DNA from: Brevundimonas naejangsanensis
GTDB taxonomy: Bacteria; Pseudomonadota; Alphaproteobacteria; Caulobacterales; Caulobacteraceae
Direction: 5' to 3'
NCBI RefSeq assembly: GCF_000635915.2
Contig: NZ_CP015614.1
Span: 1,781,501-1,845,500, forward strand
Length of the DNA: 64,000 bases
Part shown: piece after piece, positions 53,890 through 63,202 of the stretch
How the letters are laid out: each line of letters begins with the position of its first letter
Position numbering within the stretch: the stretch's first letter is position 1
Notes under the pieces: generated by a model
What the model was told of the DNA's origin: nothing
What the model saw: only the letters and a program-made list of their open reading frames with translations
The model's database searches: none
Made by a program: the position numbers and the translations under genes

Positions 53890-54504
53890 ATGAGCAGCAC
53901 CCCCGCCAAGCCCGTCCTTGTCGCCAATGAGGCGCCCCAGCGTCCCAGCCGCGAACAGGCTCTGGAAGCCGTGCGCACCCTAATCGCCTGGGCCGGCGAC
54001 AACCCCGACCGCCCCGGCCTGCTGGACACGCCCAAGCGGGTGGTCGACGCCTATGGCGAGTGGTTCGACGGGTATGACGCCGATGCGGGCAAGGAGCTGT
54101 CGCGCACCTTCGAGGACGTGACCGGCTATGACGACATGGTCATCCTGCGCGACATCGAGGTCGAGAGCCACTGCGAGCACCACCTGGCCCCCTTCCTGGG
54201 CAAGGCCTACGTCGCCTATCTGCCGGGCGAGAAGGTGGTGGGCATCTCCAAGCTGGCGCGCGTGGTCGAGATCTTCGCCCGCCGTCTCCAGAACCAGGAG
54301 ACCCTGACCAACGACATCATCGACGCCATCGAATCGCACCTGCAGCCGCGCGGCGTGGCCGTCATGGTCGATGCGGCGCACCAGTGCATGACGACGCGCG
54401 GCGTGCACCACCGCCACGTCTCGACCATCACCACCCGCTTCACCGGCGCCTTCAAGGCCGACCCGGCCCTGGCCGAGCGATTCCTCAAACTTGCCCGGGG
54501 CTGA
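53890..54504 (+). CDS. folE: GTP cyclohydrolase I
   Basis: FolE converts GTP to dihydroneopterin triphosphate, the first step of folate synthesis. The 204-residue protein has zinc ligands C95 and H98 in ESHCEHHLAPF and C166 in HQCMTTRG, and the catalytic stretch GISKLARVVEIFARRLQ near 118-134. It is divergent from cysS with a 140-base gap. The 199 bases after its stop show no gene. Confidence 0.97.
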   Translation: MSSTPAKPVLVANEAPQRPSREQALEAVRTLIAWAGDNPDRPGLLDTPKRVVDAYGEWFDGYDADAGKELSRTFEDVTGYDDMVILRDIEVESHCEHHLAPFLGKAYVAYLPGEKVVGISKLARVVEIFARRLQNQETLTNDIIDAIESHLQPRGVAVMVDAAHQCMTTRGVHHRHVSTITTRFTGAFKADPALAERFLKLARG

Positions 54505-54703
54505 GCCGCAAAGGGCTGTGATACGGGGCTGAATTGATCGCGGCCAAGGCGGGCTTACGCCGAATTCGCAATCTTATTCCCCCAGCGGCGTCATTTCCTC
54601 GCATTCAACGGCTTTACAAGCTCGCTTGAGGACGCCAAGAGACGAGCGAGACTTTCAGTTTGGCCCGCCGGAGGGTGCGGGTCTTGATAGAGACGAGGGC
54701 GTA

Positions 54704-55147
<444 letters not shown>

Positions 55148-55170
55148 TCGGGTCTTCCAGTTGAACATCG

Positions 55171-55200
55171 AAAGGGTCGCCTTCGGGCGGCCCTTTTTCT
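55171..55200 (+). terminator. Rho-independent terminator of exbD
   Basis: AAAGGGTCGCC pairs with GGCGGCCCTTT around TTCG and is followed by TTTCT. Confidence 0.88.
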
Positions 55201-55282
55201 TTGCGGCAAGCCTATCTGCGGCTTGCGCCCTGCCCCTGTTCCGGCCTCAATGCGCGCGTCGAACGAGGGGGAGTACAACATC

Positions 55283-57121
55283 ATGCGTCGCCGCACTTTT
55301 CTGTCGGCCCTGCCGGCCGGAGCCCTGATGGCGGGCGCCGCCCGCGCCCAGCAGGCGCCCGCCGCTGCGCCGGTCGCCAATCCGGCTTCGGTCCAGCCCG
55401 CGCCGACGCCCGACCCTTACGCCGGCGTCGGCATCGGCGACCGCATCACCGGGCCGCGTTTCGTCGGCCGTTCGACCGTCTGGGGCGCCAACGGCGCCGC
55501 CGCCACGGCCCATCCGGCCGCGACGATGATCGGCCTGGACACCCTGCGGCGAGGCGGCTCGGCCATCGACGCGGCCATCGCCATCAACGCCGCCCTGGGC
55601 TTTCTGGAGCCGACCGCCAATGGCATCGGCGGCGACGCCTTCTGCCTGATGTGGGACCCGGCCCAGAAGAAGGTCGTCGGCTTCAACGGTTCAGGCGCCA
55701 GCCCGCGCGGCCTGTCGCTGGAGACCGCGCGATCCAAGGCCGGGCCGGACGGCTACCTGCCGCGCTACGGCGCCGTGACGGTCAATGTTCCCGGCACGGT
55801 CGACGCCTGGTGGAGCGCGCACCAGCGCTACGGCAAGCTGCCGTGGAAGGACGTCCTGCTGCCCGTCGCCGAACTGTGCGAGCAGGGCGTGCCCGTGCCG
55901 CAGGTCGTGGCCTACTACCTCGAACGCAACATGGCCGGCTTCGACCGCAGCGCCGCGACGATCGAGGAAAACGACAACCGCAAGAAGGTCTGGCTGACCG
56001 GCGGCCGCACGCCCAAGACCGGCGAGATCTTCGCCAATCCGGACCTCGGACGCACCTACCGCCTGATCGCCGAGGGCGGGCGCGACGCCTTCTATGACGG
56101 GGTGATCGCCGACCACATCGAGCGCTATTTCAACCGTATCGGCGGCTGGATGACCCGCGCCGACCTGGCCGCCCACCGCACCGAATGGGTCGAGCCGCTG
56201 ATGACCACCTATCGCGGGGTCGAGGTCTATTCGCTGGGCCCCAACACCCAGGGGCTGTCGACCAATCAGATCCTGAACATCTGCGAACAGTTCGACCTGA
56301 AGGCCATGGGCTTCCAGTCCGCCGCCTCGATCCACATCCAGGCCGAGGCCAAGCGCCTGGCGTTCGAGGACCGCGCCCGCTACTTCGCCGATGAGCGCTT
56401 CGCCAAGGCCCCGACCACCTGGCTGAACTCCAAGGCCTACGCCGCCGAGCGGGCCAAGCTGATCAACCCGAACCGCGTGATGGACCGCGTCTTCCCCGGC
56501 GACGCCCCGACCCAGGGCGACACCACCTACTTCAGCGTGGCCGATAAGGACGGGATGATGGTCAGCTGGATCCAGTCCAACTATCGCGGCATGGGCGGCG
56601 GCCTGGTCGCCGACGGGCCTGACGGCCGCACCCTGGGCTTCATGTTCCAGAACCGCGGCGAGTTGTTCGCCCTGAGCGACGGCCACCCGAACGTCTATGC
56701 GCCGGGCAAGCGCCCCTTCCACACCATCATCCCCGGCTTCGCCTGCAAGGACGGAGAGCCGTGGATGGCCTATGGCGTCATGGGCGGCGGGATGCAGCCG
56801 CAAGGCCAGGCCCAGATCATCATCAACATGGTCGACTACGGCCTCGACCCCCAGGAAGCCGGCGACAGCCCGCGCTGGCAGCACTACGGCTCGTCCGAGC
56901 CGACAGGCCAGCCCGCCGAGGGCGTCGGCAAGCTGCATCTGGAATCCGGCGTGCCGGAGGCCACCAAGCGGCAGCTGACCGCCATGGGCTGGGATCTCGG
57001 CCCGCCCGACGGCGGCTTCGGCGGCTATCAGAACGTGATGAAGCAGATCAACGAACAGGGCCGCTGGACCTACGGCGCCGCCACCGAGATGCGCAAGGAC
57101 GGCAACGCCCTGGCCTATTGA
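55283..57121 (+). CDS. ggt: Gamma-glutamyltransferase, Tat-exported
   Basis: This 612-residue enzyme hydrolyses or transfers gamma-glutamyl groups of glutathione and related peptides in the periplasm. The start MRRRTFLSALPAGALM is a twin-arginine signal. The ATG at 55283 follows a GAGGGGGAG ribosome site and is preferred over upstream Mets. The proenzyme splits before Thr414 in GDTTYFSVADKDG, where the Thr is the nucleophile. MGGGMQPQGQAQI is the conserved C-terminal Gly-rich segment. The gene is followed 25 bases later by a ChaN-like gene, probably co-transcribed. Confidence 0.9.
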   Translation: MRRRTFLSALPAGALMAGAARAQQAPAAAPVANPASVQPAPTPDPYAGVGIGDRITGPRFVGRSTVWGANGAAATAHPAATMIGLDTLRRGGSAIDAAIAINAALGFLEPTANGIGGDAFCLMWDPAQKKVVGFNGSGASPRGLSLETARSKAGPDGYLPRYGAVTVNVPGTVDAWWSAHQRYGKLPWKDVLLPVAELCEQGVPVPQVVAYYLERNMAGFDRSAATIEENDNRKKVWLTGGRTPKTGEIFANPDLGRTYRLIAEGGRDAFYDGVIADHIERYFNRIGGWMTRADLAAHRTEWVEPLMTTYRGVEVYSLGPNTQGLSTNQILNICEQFDLKAMGFQSAASIHIQAEAKRLAFEDRARYFADERFAKAPTTWLNSKAYAAERAKLINPNRVMDRVFPGDAPTQGDTTYFSVADKDGMMVSWIQSNYRGMGGGLVADGPDGRTLGFMFQNRGELFALSDGHPNVYAPGKRPFHTIIPGFACKDGEPWMAYGVMGGGMQPQGQAQIIINMVDYGLDPQEAGDSPRWQHYGSSEPTGQPAEGVGKLHLESGVPEATKRQLTAMGWDLGPPDGGFGGYQNVMKQINEQGRWTYGAATEMRKDGNALAY

Positions 57122-57146
57122 TCAGCGCCCACATGAGGAAGACGCC

Positions 57147-57935
57147 ATGATCGCGACTTTGCTAGCCGCCGCCGCCCTTGCTGCGCCTTCCGCCTGTGCG
57201 CCCATTCCCGGCGTCGAGGCCCTGTGGAAGGACGAGATCCGTTACGTCGTCGTCGGCGAGATGCACGGCACGACCGAGACCCCCGCCGCCTTCGCCGATC
57301 TGGTCTGCGCGGCGCGGGACAAGGGGCCGGTGACGGTCGCGCTCGAATTCTCAGAAGGCATGCAGCCGATGCTGGACGCCTTCATGGCGGCCGAAACCGA
57401 GCAAGCCGCACGCGCGATCCTGGCCGCCTATCCGCATGGTCCCTTCGTCCACCACGACGGGCGCGGCAGCGTCGCCATGCTGGACCTGCTGCTGCGCCTG
57501 CGGGCGATGAAACGTGAGACGCCCAGCCTCAAGGTCGTCGCCTTTGCGCCCGACAGCCCGCGCGTTCAGGGCTTCAGCCAGTCCTATTACGACCTGGACA
57601 TGGCCCACCGACTGGCGACCGCCGCCCGCAAGGCGCCCGATAGCCGGATGCTGGTTCTGGTCGGCAACATCCACGCGCAACGGAAAACGATCGAGCGCAT
57701 GAACCTGATTCCGGCCGTCGTGCACCTGCCGCCTGCCGAGGTCCTGAGCCTCTACGTCGTTCAGCAGGGCGGAACATCCTGGAACTGCCGCCGCGACGGC
57801 TGCGGCCCGGCCCCCTTGCCTATGTCTTACGACGCGGCTGTACGGGGTGTGATCGTCCAGCCGTACGAGAACGGCGCCTTCGACGGCGTCCTTGCTCTGG
57901 GCCCAACCACCGCCGCCGAACCCGCCAAGCCTTGA
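57147..57935 (+). CDS. ChaN-like secreted protein
   Basis: This 262-residue protein has a signal peptide (about 1-16). Its motifs resemble the ChaN/TraB (Tiki) superfamily: GEMHGTTETP near 36-45, VALEFSEGMQP near 65-75 and VGNIHAQRK near 172-180. These residues often bind metal or haem. No membrane anchor is seen. It lies 25 bases after ggt and may work with it. The family assignment is from motif pattern only. Confidence 0.62.
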   Translation: MIATLLAAAALAAPSACAPIPGVEALWKDEIRYVVVGEMHGTTETPAAFADLVCAARDKGPVTVALEFSEGMQPMLDAFMAAETEQAARAILAAYPHGPFVHHDGRGSVAMLDLLLRLRAMKRETPSLKVVAFAPDSPRVQGFSQSYYDLDMAHRLATAARKAPDSRMLVLVGNIHAQRKTIERMNLIPAVVHLPPAEVLSLYVVQQGGTSWNCRRDGCGPAPLPMSYDAAVRGVIVQPYENGAFDGVLALGPTTAAEPAKP

Positions 57936-57967
57936 TCTGACGCGGCGTCCATCGCCTAGACGGTTAG

Positions 57968-58126
57968 CCCGCCCTGATCAGCGTCCACGCCCCCAGCGAC
58001 TTCGGCGCGCGTCGCATCGGTCACGAGGGAGCCTTCCGCGAGGGGATGGAGCCGCTGAAGGACCGGATTTTCCACTGGCTGGACAATGGCGACGCCCGAG
58101 CGGGCGCCTATATCGAAGGCTCCTGA
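57968..58126 (+). pseudogene. C-terminal remnant of an alpha/beta hydrolase
   Basis: The only open frame in this gap gives about 50 residues with VHAPSDFGARRIGHEGAFREGM and IFHWLDNG, like the C-terminus of alpha/beta hydrolases whose IGHxxxFR contains the catalytic His. There is no start codon with a ribosome site, an in-frame TAG lies just upstream (57965-57967), and the catalytic serine domain is missing. It is best read as a gene remnant. It ends 18 bases before the aldo/keto reductase. Confidence 0.6.
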
Positions 58127-58143
58127 ATCTCGCGGAGCCTCCC

Positions 58144-59001
58144 ATGCCCTATTCCAACCAGCCGACCGTCACCGCCTCGGGCGTGGAGATTCCGCTGCTG
58201 GGCTTCGGCACCTGGCAACTGGAGCCCGACGACGCCCGCCGCATGGTGCGCGAGGCCCTGCGCATCGGCTATCGCCACATCGACACCGCCTGGATCTACA
58301 AGAACGAGAAGACGGTCGGCGACGGCATCGCCGACGCCGTGGCCGAAGGGATCGTCACGCGCGACGACATCTTCGTCACCACCAAGATCTGGGTCGAGCA
58401 TTTCCATCGCGACGCCCTGCTGCGTCAGGCCGAGGAATCGGCGCTCAGCCTGGGCCTGACGCCCGACCTTCTGCTGCTGCACTGGCCCAAGCCGACGCCC
58501 GCTCTGGATGAGACCATCGGCGCCCTGAACGAGGCGCAGGAGAAGGGGTTCACCCGCCACATCGGCTTGTCCAACTTCCCTTCAGCCCTATTCCGCCAAG
58601 CGGCCGCCCTGTCGACGGCGCCGCTGATCACCAACCAGGTCGAGTATCACCCCTATCTGTCGCAGAAGACGCTGATCGAGACGGCGCGCGAGCTCGGCTC
58701 TTCCATCACCGCCTGGTCGCCGCTGGCTCAGGGCCAGATCGCCGACGACGCCGTGATCGGCGACATCGCCAAGGCGCACGGCAAGACCCATGGCCAGGTG
58801 ACGCTGCGCTGGATCATCCAGCAGGGCGTGATCGCCATTCCGCGCACCGCCAAGGAAACCCGCGCCGCCGAGAATTTCGACATCTTCGACTTCGAGCTGT
58901 CGGCGGAGGAGATGGCGCGCATCCACGCCCTGGCCCGTCCCGACGGGCGCCTGGGCGACTGGCTGGACGCCGCCTTCCAATGGGATAAGGATGCCGTCTG
59001 A
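58144..59001 (+). CDS. Aldo/keto reductase (DkgB-like)
   Basis: This 285-residue enzyme reduces carbonyls with NADPH. The barrel contains the catalytic tetrad: DTAWIYKNE (Asp and Tyr), TTKIW (Lys) and LLLHWP (His). The C-terminal coenzyme site is AIPRTAKETRAAEN. Its length and motifs fit 2,5-diketo-gluconate reductase B types. The ATG at 58144 follows GGAG; the longer upstream frame passes through the pseudogene. Confidence 0.9.
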   Translation: MPYSNQPTVTASGVEIPLLGFGTWQLEPDDARRMVREALRIGYRHIDTAWIYKNEKTVGDGIADAVAEGIVTRDDIFVTTKIWVEHFHRDALLRQAEESALSLGLTPDLLLLHWPKPTPALDETIGALNEAQEKGFTRHIGLSNFPSALFRQAAALSTAPLITNQVEYHPYLSQKTLIETARELGSSITAWSPLAQGQIADDAVIGDIAKAHGKTHGQVTLRWIIQQGVIAIPRTAKETRAAENFDIFDFELSAEEMARIHALARPDGRLGDWLDAAFQWDKDAV

Positions 59002-59036
59002 CAGCGCCATCTGATCAGGGCGTCGGGAGGCGAAGG

Positions 59037-59285
59037 ATGGGTTCGGTTCTGGGGTTCCCTAACATTGACCCGGTCGACGCCGTCATCGGCGCCCGTATTC
59101 GGCGCTGGCGAGATCAGCGGGGCGTCGCTTCGTCCGATCTCGCCGCCGCCCTGAACCTGACGCCCGAGGCCCTGCGACGGGTCGAGGCGGGCCGCCAGCA
59201 TCTGGATTCCGCCGGCATCGAAGCCGCCACTCGCGCCCTTCGCCTGCCGGTGTGGGCGCTGGTGTCCGACGTCCCGGTCTATTGA
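59037..59285 (+). CDS. Small XRE-type DNA-binding protein
   Basis: This 82-residue protein is essentially one helix-turn-helix of the XRE family: IRRWRDQRGVASSDLAAALNLTPEALRRVEAGRQHL. It may regulate the neighbouring genes. The ATG follows GAGGCGAAGG. There is no sensor domain. Confidence 0.72.
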   Translation: MGSVLGFPNIDPVDAVIGARIRRWRDQRGVASSDLAAALNLTPEALRRVEAGRQHLDSAGIEAATRALRLPVWALVSDVPVY

Positions 59286-59333
59286 CGCGCGCATGGCGTG
59301 ACAGACGGGCGATTGCCGCCTAAGCGTCAGCGC

Positions 59334-60863
59334 ATGGCCTACAAGTCCCTGCGCGATTTTCTTGCGACCCTCGAAGCCGACGGCGAACTGGTCCGCGTGT
59401 CGGAGCCCGTCTCCACCACCCTGGAGATGACCGAGATCCAGACCCGCCTTCTTCGGAATGGCGGCCCGGCGGTGCTGTTCGAGAAGCCGGTCATGCCCGA
59501 CGGCTCGATCAGCCCCATCCCCTGCCTGGCCAACCTGTTCGGCACGGTGAAGCGGGTCGCCATGGGCGTGACGCTGGAGGGCAAGCAACGCACCACGGCG
59601 GGCGAGCTGCGCGAAGTCGGCGAACTGCTGGCCTTCCTGCGCAACCCGACGCCGCCGCGCGGATTCTCCGACGCGATGGAGATGCTGCCCCTGGCCCAGA
59701 CCGTCATGTCCATGCGGCCCAAGACGGTGAAGAAGGCTCCGGTGCAGGAGGTGGTGCTGAAAGGCGATCAGATCGACCTGACCGCCCTGCCCATTCAGGG
59801 CTGCTGGCCCGGCGAGCCCGCGCCGCTGATCACCTGGGGTCTGGTCGTCACCAAGGGGCCGTCGGACGACCGCGAGGACGACTTCAACCTGGGCATCTAT
59901 CGGATGCAGGTGCTGGGCAAGGACAAGGCGATCATGCGCTGGCTGGCCCATCGCGGCGGGGCCCAGCACTACGCCCGGCACAAGAAGGCGGGCAAGCGCG
60001 AGCCCCTGCCCTGCGCCGTCGTTCTGGGCGCCGATCCGGGGACCATCCTGGCCGCCGTGACCCCGGTGCCGGAGACCCTGTCGGAGTATCAGTTCGCCGG
60101 CCTGATGCGCGGCTCCAAGGCCGAGCTGGTTCCGTGCAAGACCGTACCGTTGATGGTCCCGGCCAACGCCGAGATCGTGCTGGAGGGCCACGTCCTGCTG
60201 GACGAGTTCGAGGACGAGGGCCCCTACGGCGACCACACCGGCTACTACAATTCGGTCGAGAAGTTCCCGGTCTTCCAGGTGACGGCTATCACCATGCGGA
60301 AAGACCCCATCTATCTGACCACCTTCACCGGCCGTCCGCCGGATGAGCCGAGCGTACTGGGCGAGGCGCTGAACGAGGTCTTCATTCCCCTGATCCGGCA
60401 GCAGTTCCCCGAGATCACCGACTTCTGGCTGCCGCCCGAGGGATGCAGCTATCGCATCGCCGTGGTGTCGATGAAGAAGGCCTATCCGGGCCACGCCAAG
60501 CGGGTGATGATGGGCTGCTGGAGCTATCTGCGCCAGTTCATGTACACCAAGTGGATCATCGTCGTGGACGACGACATCAACGCTCGCGACTGGAAAGACG
60601 TCATGTGGGCCGTCTCGACCAAGATGGACCCGGCGCGCGACATCACCGTCATCGAGAACACCCCCATCGACTACCTGGACTTCGCCAGCCCCGAGAGCGG
60701 CCTGGGCTCCAAGATCGGTCTGGACGCCACCGACAAGTGGGAGCCCGAGACCAAGCGCGAATGGGGCGAGGAAATCCGCATGGACGAGGATGTGATCGAA
60801 CGGGTCAACGACATCTGGGATCGCCTGGGCCTGCCGGGCGACAAGACTCCGATCTGGAAATAG
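59334..60863 (+). CDS. ubiD: UbiD-family decarboxylase
   Basis: This 509-residue enzyme decarboxylates 3-octaprenyl-4-hydroxybenzoate in ubiquinone synthesis, using prenylated FMN. Conserved blocks include [30 protein letters not shown] (cofactor and metal site), the acidic [14 protein letters not shown] and [19 protein letters not shown]. The ATG at 59334 begins MAYKSLRDF as usual in the family; a GTG 12 codons earlier is less likely. The flavin prenyltransferase ubiX is not in the window. Confidence 0.93.
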   Translation: MAYKSLRDFLATLEADGELVRVSEPVSTTLEMTEIQTRLLRNGGPAVLFEKPVMPDGSISPIPCLANLFGTVKRVAMGVTLEGKQRTTAGELREVGELLAFLRNPTPPRGFSDAMEMLPLAQTVMSMRPKTVKKAPVQEVVLKGDQIDLTALPIQGCWPGEPAPLITWGLVVTKGPSDDREDDFNLGIYRMQVLGKDKAIMRWLAHRGGAQHYARHKKAGKREPLPCAVVLGADPGTILAAVTPVPETLSEYQFAGLMRGSKAELVPCKTVPLMVPANAEIVLEGHVLLDEFEDEGPYGDHTGYYNSVEKFPVFQVTAITMRKDPIYLTTFTGRPPDEPSVLGEALNEVFIPLIRQQFPEITDFWLPPEGCSYRIAVVSMKKAYPGHAKRVMMGCWSYLRQFMYTKWIIVVDDDINARDWKDVMWAVSTKMDPARDITVIENTPIDYLDFASPESGLGSKIGLDATDKWEPETKREWGEEIRMDEDVIERVNDIWDRLGLPGDKTPIWK

Positions 60864-60867
60864 CTGA

Positions 60868-60886
60868 CTTCTCCCGGTGGGAGAGG
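60868..60886. repeat. CTTCTCCC/GGGAGAGG hairpin after ubiD
   Basis: CTTCTCCC (60868-60875) pairs with GGGAGAGG (60879-60886) around GGT, five bases after the ubiD stop. It is a short member of the hairpin family seen at 7655, 30331 and 52135. Confidence 0.55.
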
Positions 60887-60929
60887 GCTGAAAGCTTGCC
60901 TCATCGGACCATTCGGCCCACCAAAGCGC

Positions 60930-62762
60930 ATGCGCTCCTGTCTGCTGTTCGCCGCCGCCCTTCTGCTTGCGAGTCCCGCCATGTCCCAGACGCCCCCATC
61001 GGCCCTGCCCAATGTCGCGCCGTGGGATCAGGCCTTCCTTCCGCCTGCGCCTGCCTGGAACGGCCCTAGCCGCGCCCTGTTGCGCGACGCCGCCGACCCC
61101 TGGGTCACGGGCTTCGAGGCCGATGCGGCGCATGACTTCTCGCCGACCTACGCCGACACCCGCGCTTGGTTCGACAAGCTGGACGCCGCCAGCGACCTGA
61201 TCCGCATCGAACAGTTCGGAACCTCGCCGGAGGGGCGCCCGATCTACGCCGTGATCGCCTCCAAGGACGGCGCGACCTTCGATCCGAACAAGCCCGTCCT
61301 ACTGGCCCAGGCCGGGATCCATCCCGGCGAGATCGACGGCAAGGACGCGGGCATGATGCTGCTGCGCGACATCGCCTTTTACGGCAAGGACGGCCTGCTG
61401 GACCAGGCCAACCTGATCCTGATCCCGATCCTGAGCGTCGACGGCCATGAGCGCACCGGCCCGTATTCCCGCCCCAACCAGCGCGGGCCGCGCAATCAGG
61501 GCTGGCGCCACACGGCGACGAACCAGAACCTGAACCGCGACTTCATGAAGCTGGATCAGGCCGAGATGCAGGCCGTCATGGGCCTGATTCACAAGTATCA
61601 GCCGGACCTCTACGTCGACATCCACGTCACCGACGGCATCGATTATCAATACGACGTCACCTTCGGCTACAACGGCGAGGACGGCGTCTGGAGCCGCAGC
61701 CCGGCCATCGCCAAATGGCTGGACGCCGCCTTCAAGCCCGTCATGTACGAGGCGCTGGAGGCTCAAGGGCACATCCCCGGCGAACTGATCTTCGCCATCG
61801 ACGACCGCGATCCCAAGAAGGGCCTGAACGACGGCGGTCTGGGCGAGCGCTTCTCCAACGGCTGGGGCTCGGCGGCCCACATCCCGACCATATTGATCGA
61901 GAACCACAGCCTGAAGCCGCACGAACAGCGGGTGCTGGGAACCTACGTCTTCCTCGAACAGGCGCTGAAGCTGCTCGCTGAAAAGTCCGGCGACCTGCGC
62001 GCCGCCATCGCCGCCGACCGCGCCCTGCGCCCCGCCGAACTGCCCGCCAATTTCGCCAGCGACGAGACGCCCACGCGCACCCGCCCCTTCAAGGGCATCC
62101 GCTATGAGACGTTCGACAGCGTGGCCTCGGGCCGCCCCGAGATCCGCTGGCTGGGCCAGCCGGACGCCGAACTTTGGCAGATGCCCTTCTACGGTTCGCA
62201 CCCCACGCTGACGCTGAAGCGGCCGAGCGCCTATTGGGTGCCGTCCTATCGTCAGGACGTGATCGAGCGCCTGCGCACCCACGGCGTGCAGATGGAGACG
62301 CTGGACGCCCCGCGCACCGTCGCCGTCGAAATGCTGCGCCTGGTCGATCCCAAGGTGTCGGGCCGCACCAACGAAGGCCATGTGCCGATCTCGGTCAGCG
62401 ACGTCCGGCCCGAGGCCCACGACTGGACCTTCCCTGTCGGCTCCGTGCGCGTGCCGACCGATCAGCCGATGGGCGACGTCGCCATCCTGCTGCTGGAGCC
62501 GCAGTCGAACGAGAGCTTCTTCGCCTGGGGCATGTTCCCCGAGGTGCTGAACCGCGTCGAATACATCGAGGCCTACGCCATCGCCCCGCTGGCCGAAAAG
62601 ATGCTGGCCGCCGATCCGGCGCTGAAGGCCGCGTTCGAGGCGAAACTAGCGGCCGACCCCGCCTTCGCCGCCGACGGCGATGCGCGCCTGGCCTGGTTCT
62701 ATGAGCGCACGCCCTTCTACGACCAGCGCTATCGCCTCTATCCGGTGGGGCGTGAGAAGTGA
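60930..62762 (+). CDS. Secreted M14-family carboxypeptidase
   Basis: This 610-residue zinc peptidase has a signal peptide (about 1-19) and an M14 catalytic domain. The first zinc pair is in AGIHPGEIDG (His and Glu near 130-133) and the third ligand in VDIHVTDG near 234-240. NQNLNRDFMKL near 195-205 is a substrate-binding stretch. It probably trims peptides in the periplasm. Its TGA overlaps the GTG of the next gene (GTGA), so the two are coupled. Confidence 0.88.
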   Translation: MRSCLLFAAALLLASPAMSQTPPSALPNVAPWDQAFLPPAPAWNGPSRALLRDAADPWVTGFEADAAHDFSPTYADTRAWFDKLDAASDLIRIEQFGTSPEGRPIYAVIASKDGATFDPNKPVLLAQAGIHPGEIDGKDAGMMLLRDIAFYGKDGLLDQANLILIPILSVDGHERTGPYSRPNQRGPRNQGWRHTATNQNLNRDFMKLDQAEMQAVMGLIHKYQPDLYVDIHVTDGIDYQYDVTFGYNGEDGVWSRSPAIAKWLDAAFKPVMYEALEAQGHIPGELIFAIDDRDPKKGLNDGGLGERFSNGWGSAAHIPTILIENHSLKPHEQRVLGTYVFLEQALKLLAEKSGDLRAAIAADRALRPAELPANFASDETPTRTRPFKGIRYETFDSVASGRPEIRWLGQPDAELWQMPFYGSHPTLTLKRPSAYWVPSYRQDVIERLRTHGVQMETLDAPRTVAVEMLRLVDPKVSGRTNEGHVPISVSDVRPEAHDWTFPVGSVRVPTDQPMGDVAILLLEPQSNESFFAWGMFPEVLNRVEYIEAYAIAPLAEKMLAADPALKAAFEAKLAADPAFAADGDARLAWFYERTPFYDQRYRLYPVGREK

Positions 62763-63160
62763 GCCTGATCCCGACCATTCAAGCGGCCGCCCTGTGGGGC
62801 GGACTGCTGATCCTCCTGCTGCTGGTCCTGTCGGGCGTGGTGGTGAACCGGCGGCGCAAACATCTGGTCGAGTTCGGCGACGGCGGCGTGCGCGAACTGG
62901 TCTGCGCCACCCGCGCCTTTTCCAATGCGGCCGAATACATCCCCGCCGGCATGTGCGGCCTGATCCTGCTGGCCTTCCTCGGCGCCCCGGCCCTGTTGAT
63001 CCATGCGGTCGGCGGGATGCTGTTCGCCGGGCGGGTGATTCATGCGCTGGGCCTGCTGTTCCAGGAAGGGCCGTCGCTGGGCCGTTCGGTCGGCATGATC
63101 CTGACCTGGCTGGCCCTGCTGGTGGCCGCGGTCAGCCTGATCGCCTGGTCCATTCTCTAG
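62759..63160 (+). CDS. MAPEG-family membrane protein
   Basis: This 133-residue protein has four hydrophobic helices and the RAFSNAAEYIPAGM stretch (about 51-64) of MAPEG proteins (membrane-associated eicosanoid/glutathione metabolism). The bacterial role is unclear, perhaps glutathione-dependent. The GTG start overlaps the M14 gene stop by four bases. Confidence 0.82.
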   Translation: MSLIPTIQAAALWGGLLILLLLVLSGVVVNRRRKHLVEFGDGGVRELVCATRAFSNAAEYIPAGMCGLILLAFLGAPALLIHAVGGMLFAGRVIHALGLLFQEGPSLGRSVGMILTWLALLVAAVSLIAWSIL

Positions 63161-63202
63161 TCTGGCTGTTGCGGGCGCGGGTTCCGTCCGCCATATCGGG
63201 GC

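Noticed and set aside
57892..58143. N-terminal extension of the aldo/keto reductase frame
   Set aside because: It crosses the ChaN-like gene end and the hydrolase remnant in another frame; the reductase family starts at 58144.
58728..61133. Minus-strand frame of 801 codons opposite the aldo/keto reductase, ubiD and M14 genes
   Set aside because: It spans several well-supported genes and their gaps and has low-complexity composition; it is a shadow of coding on the other strand.
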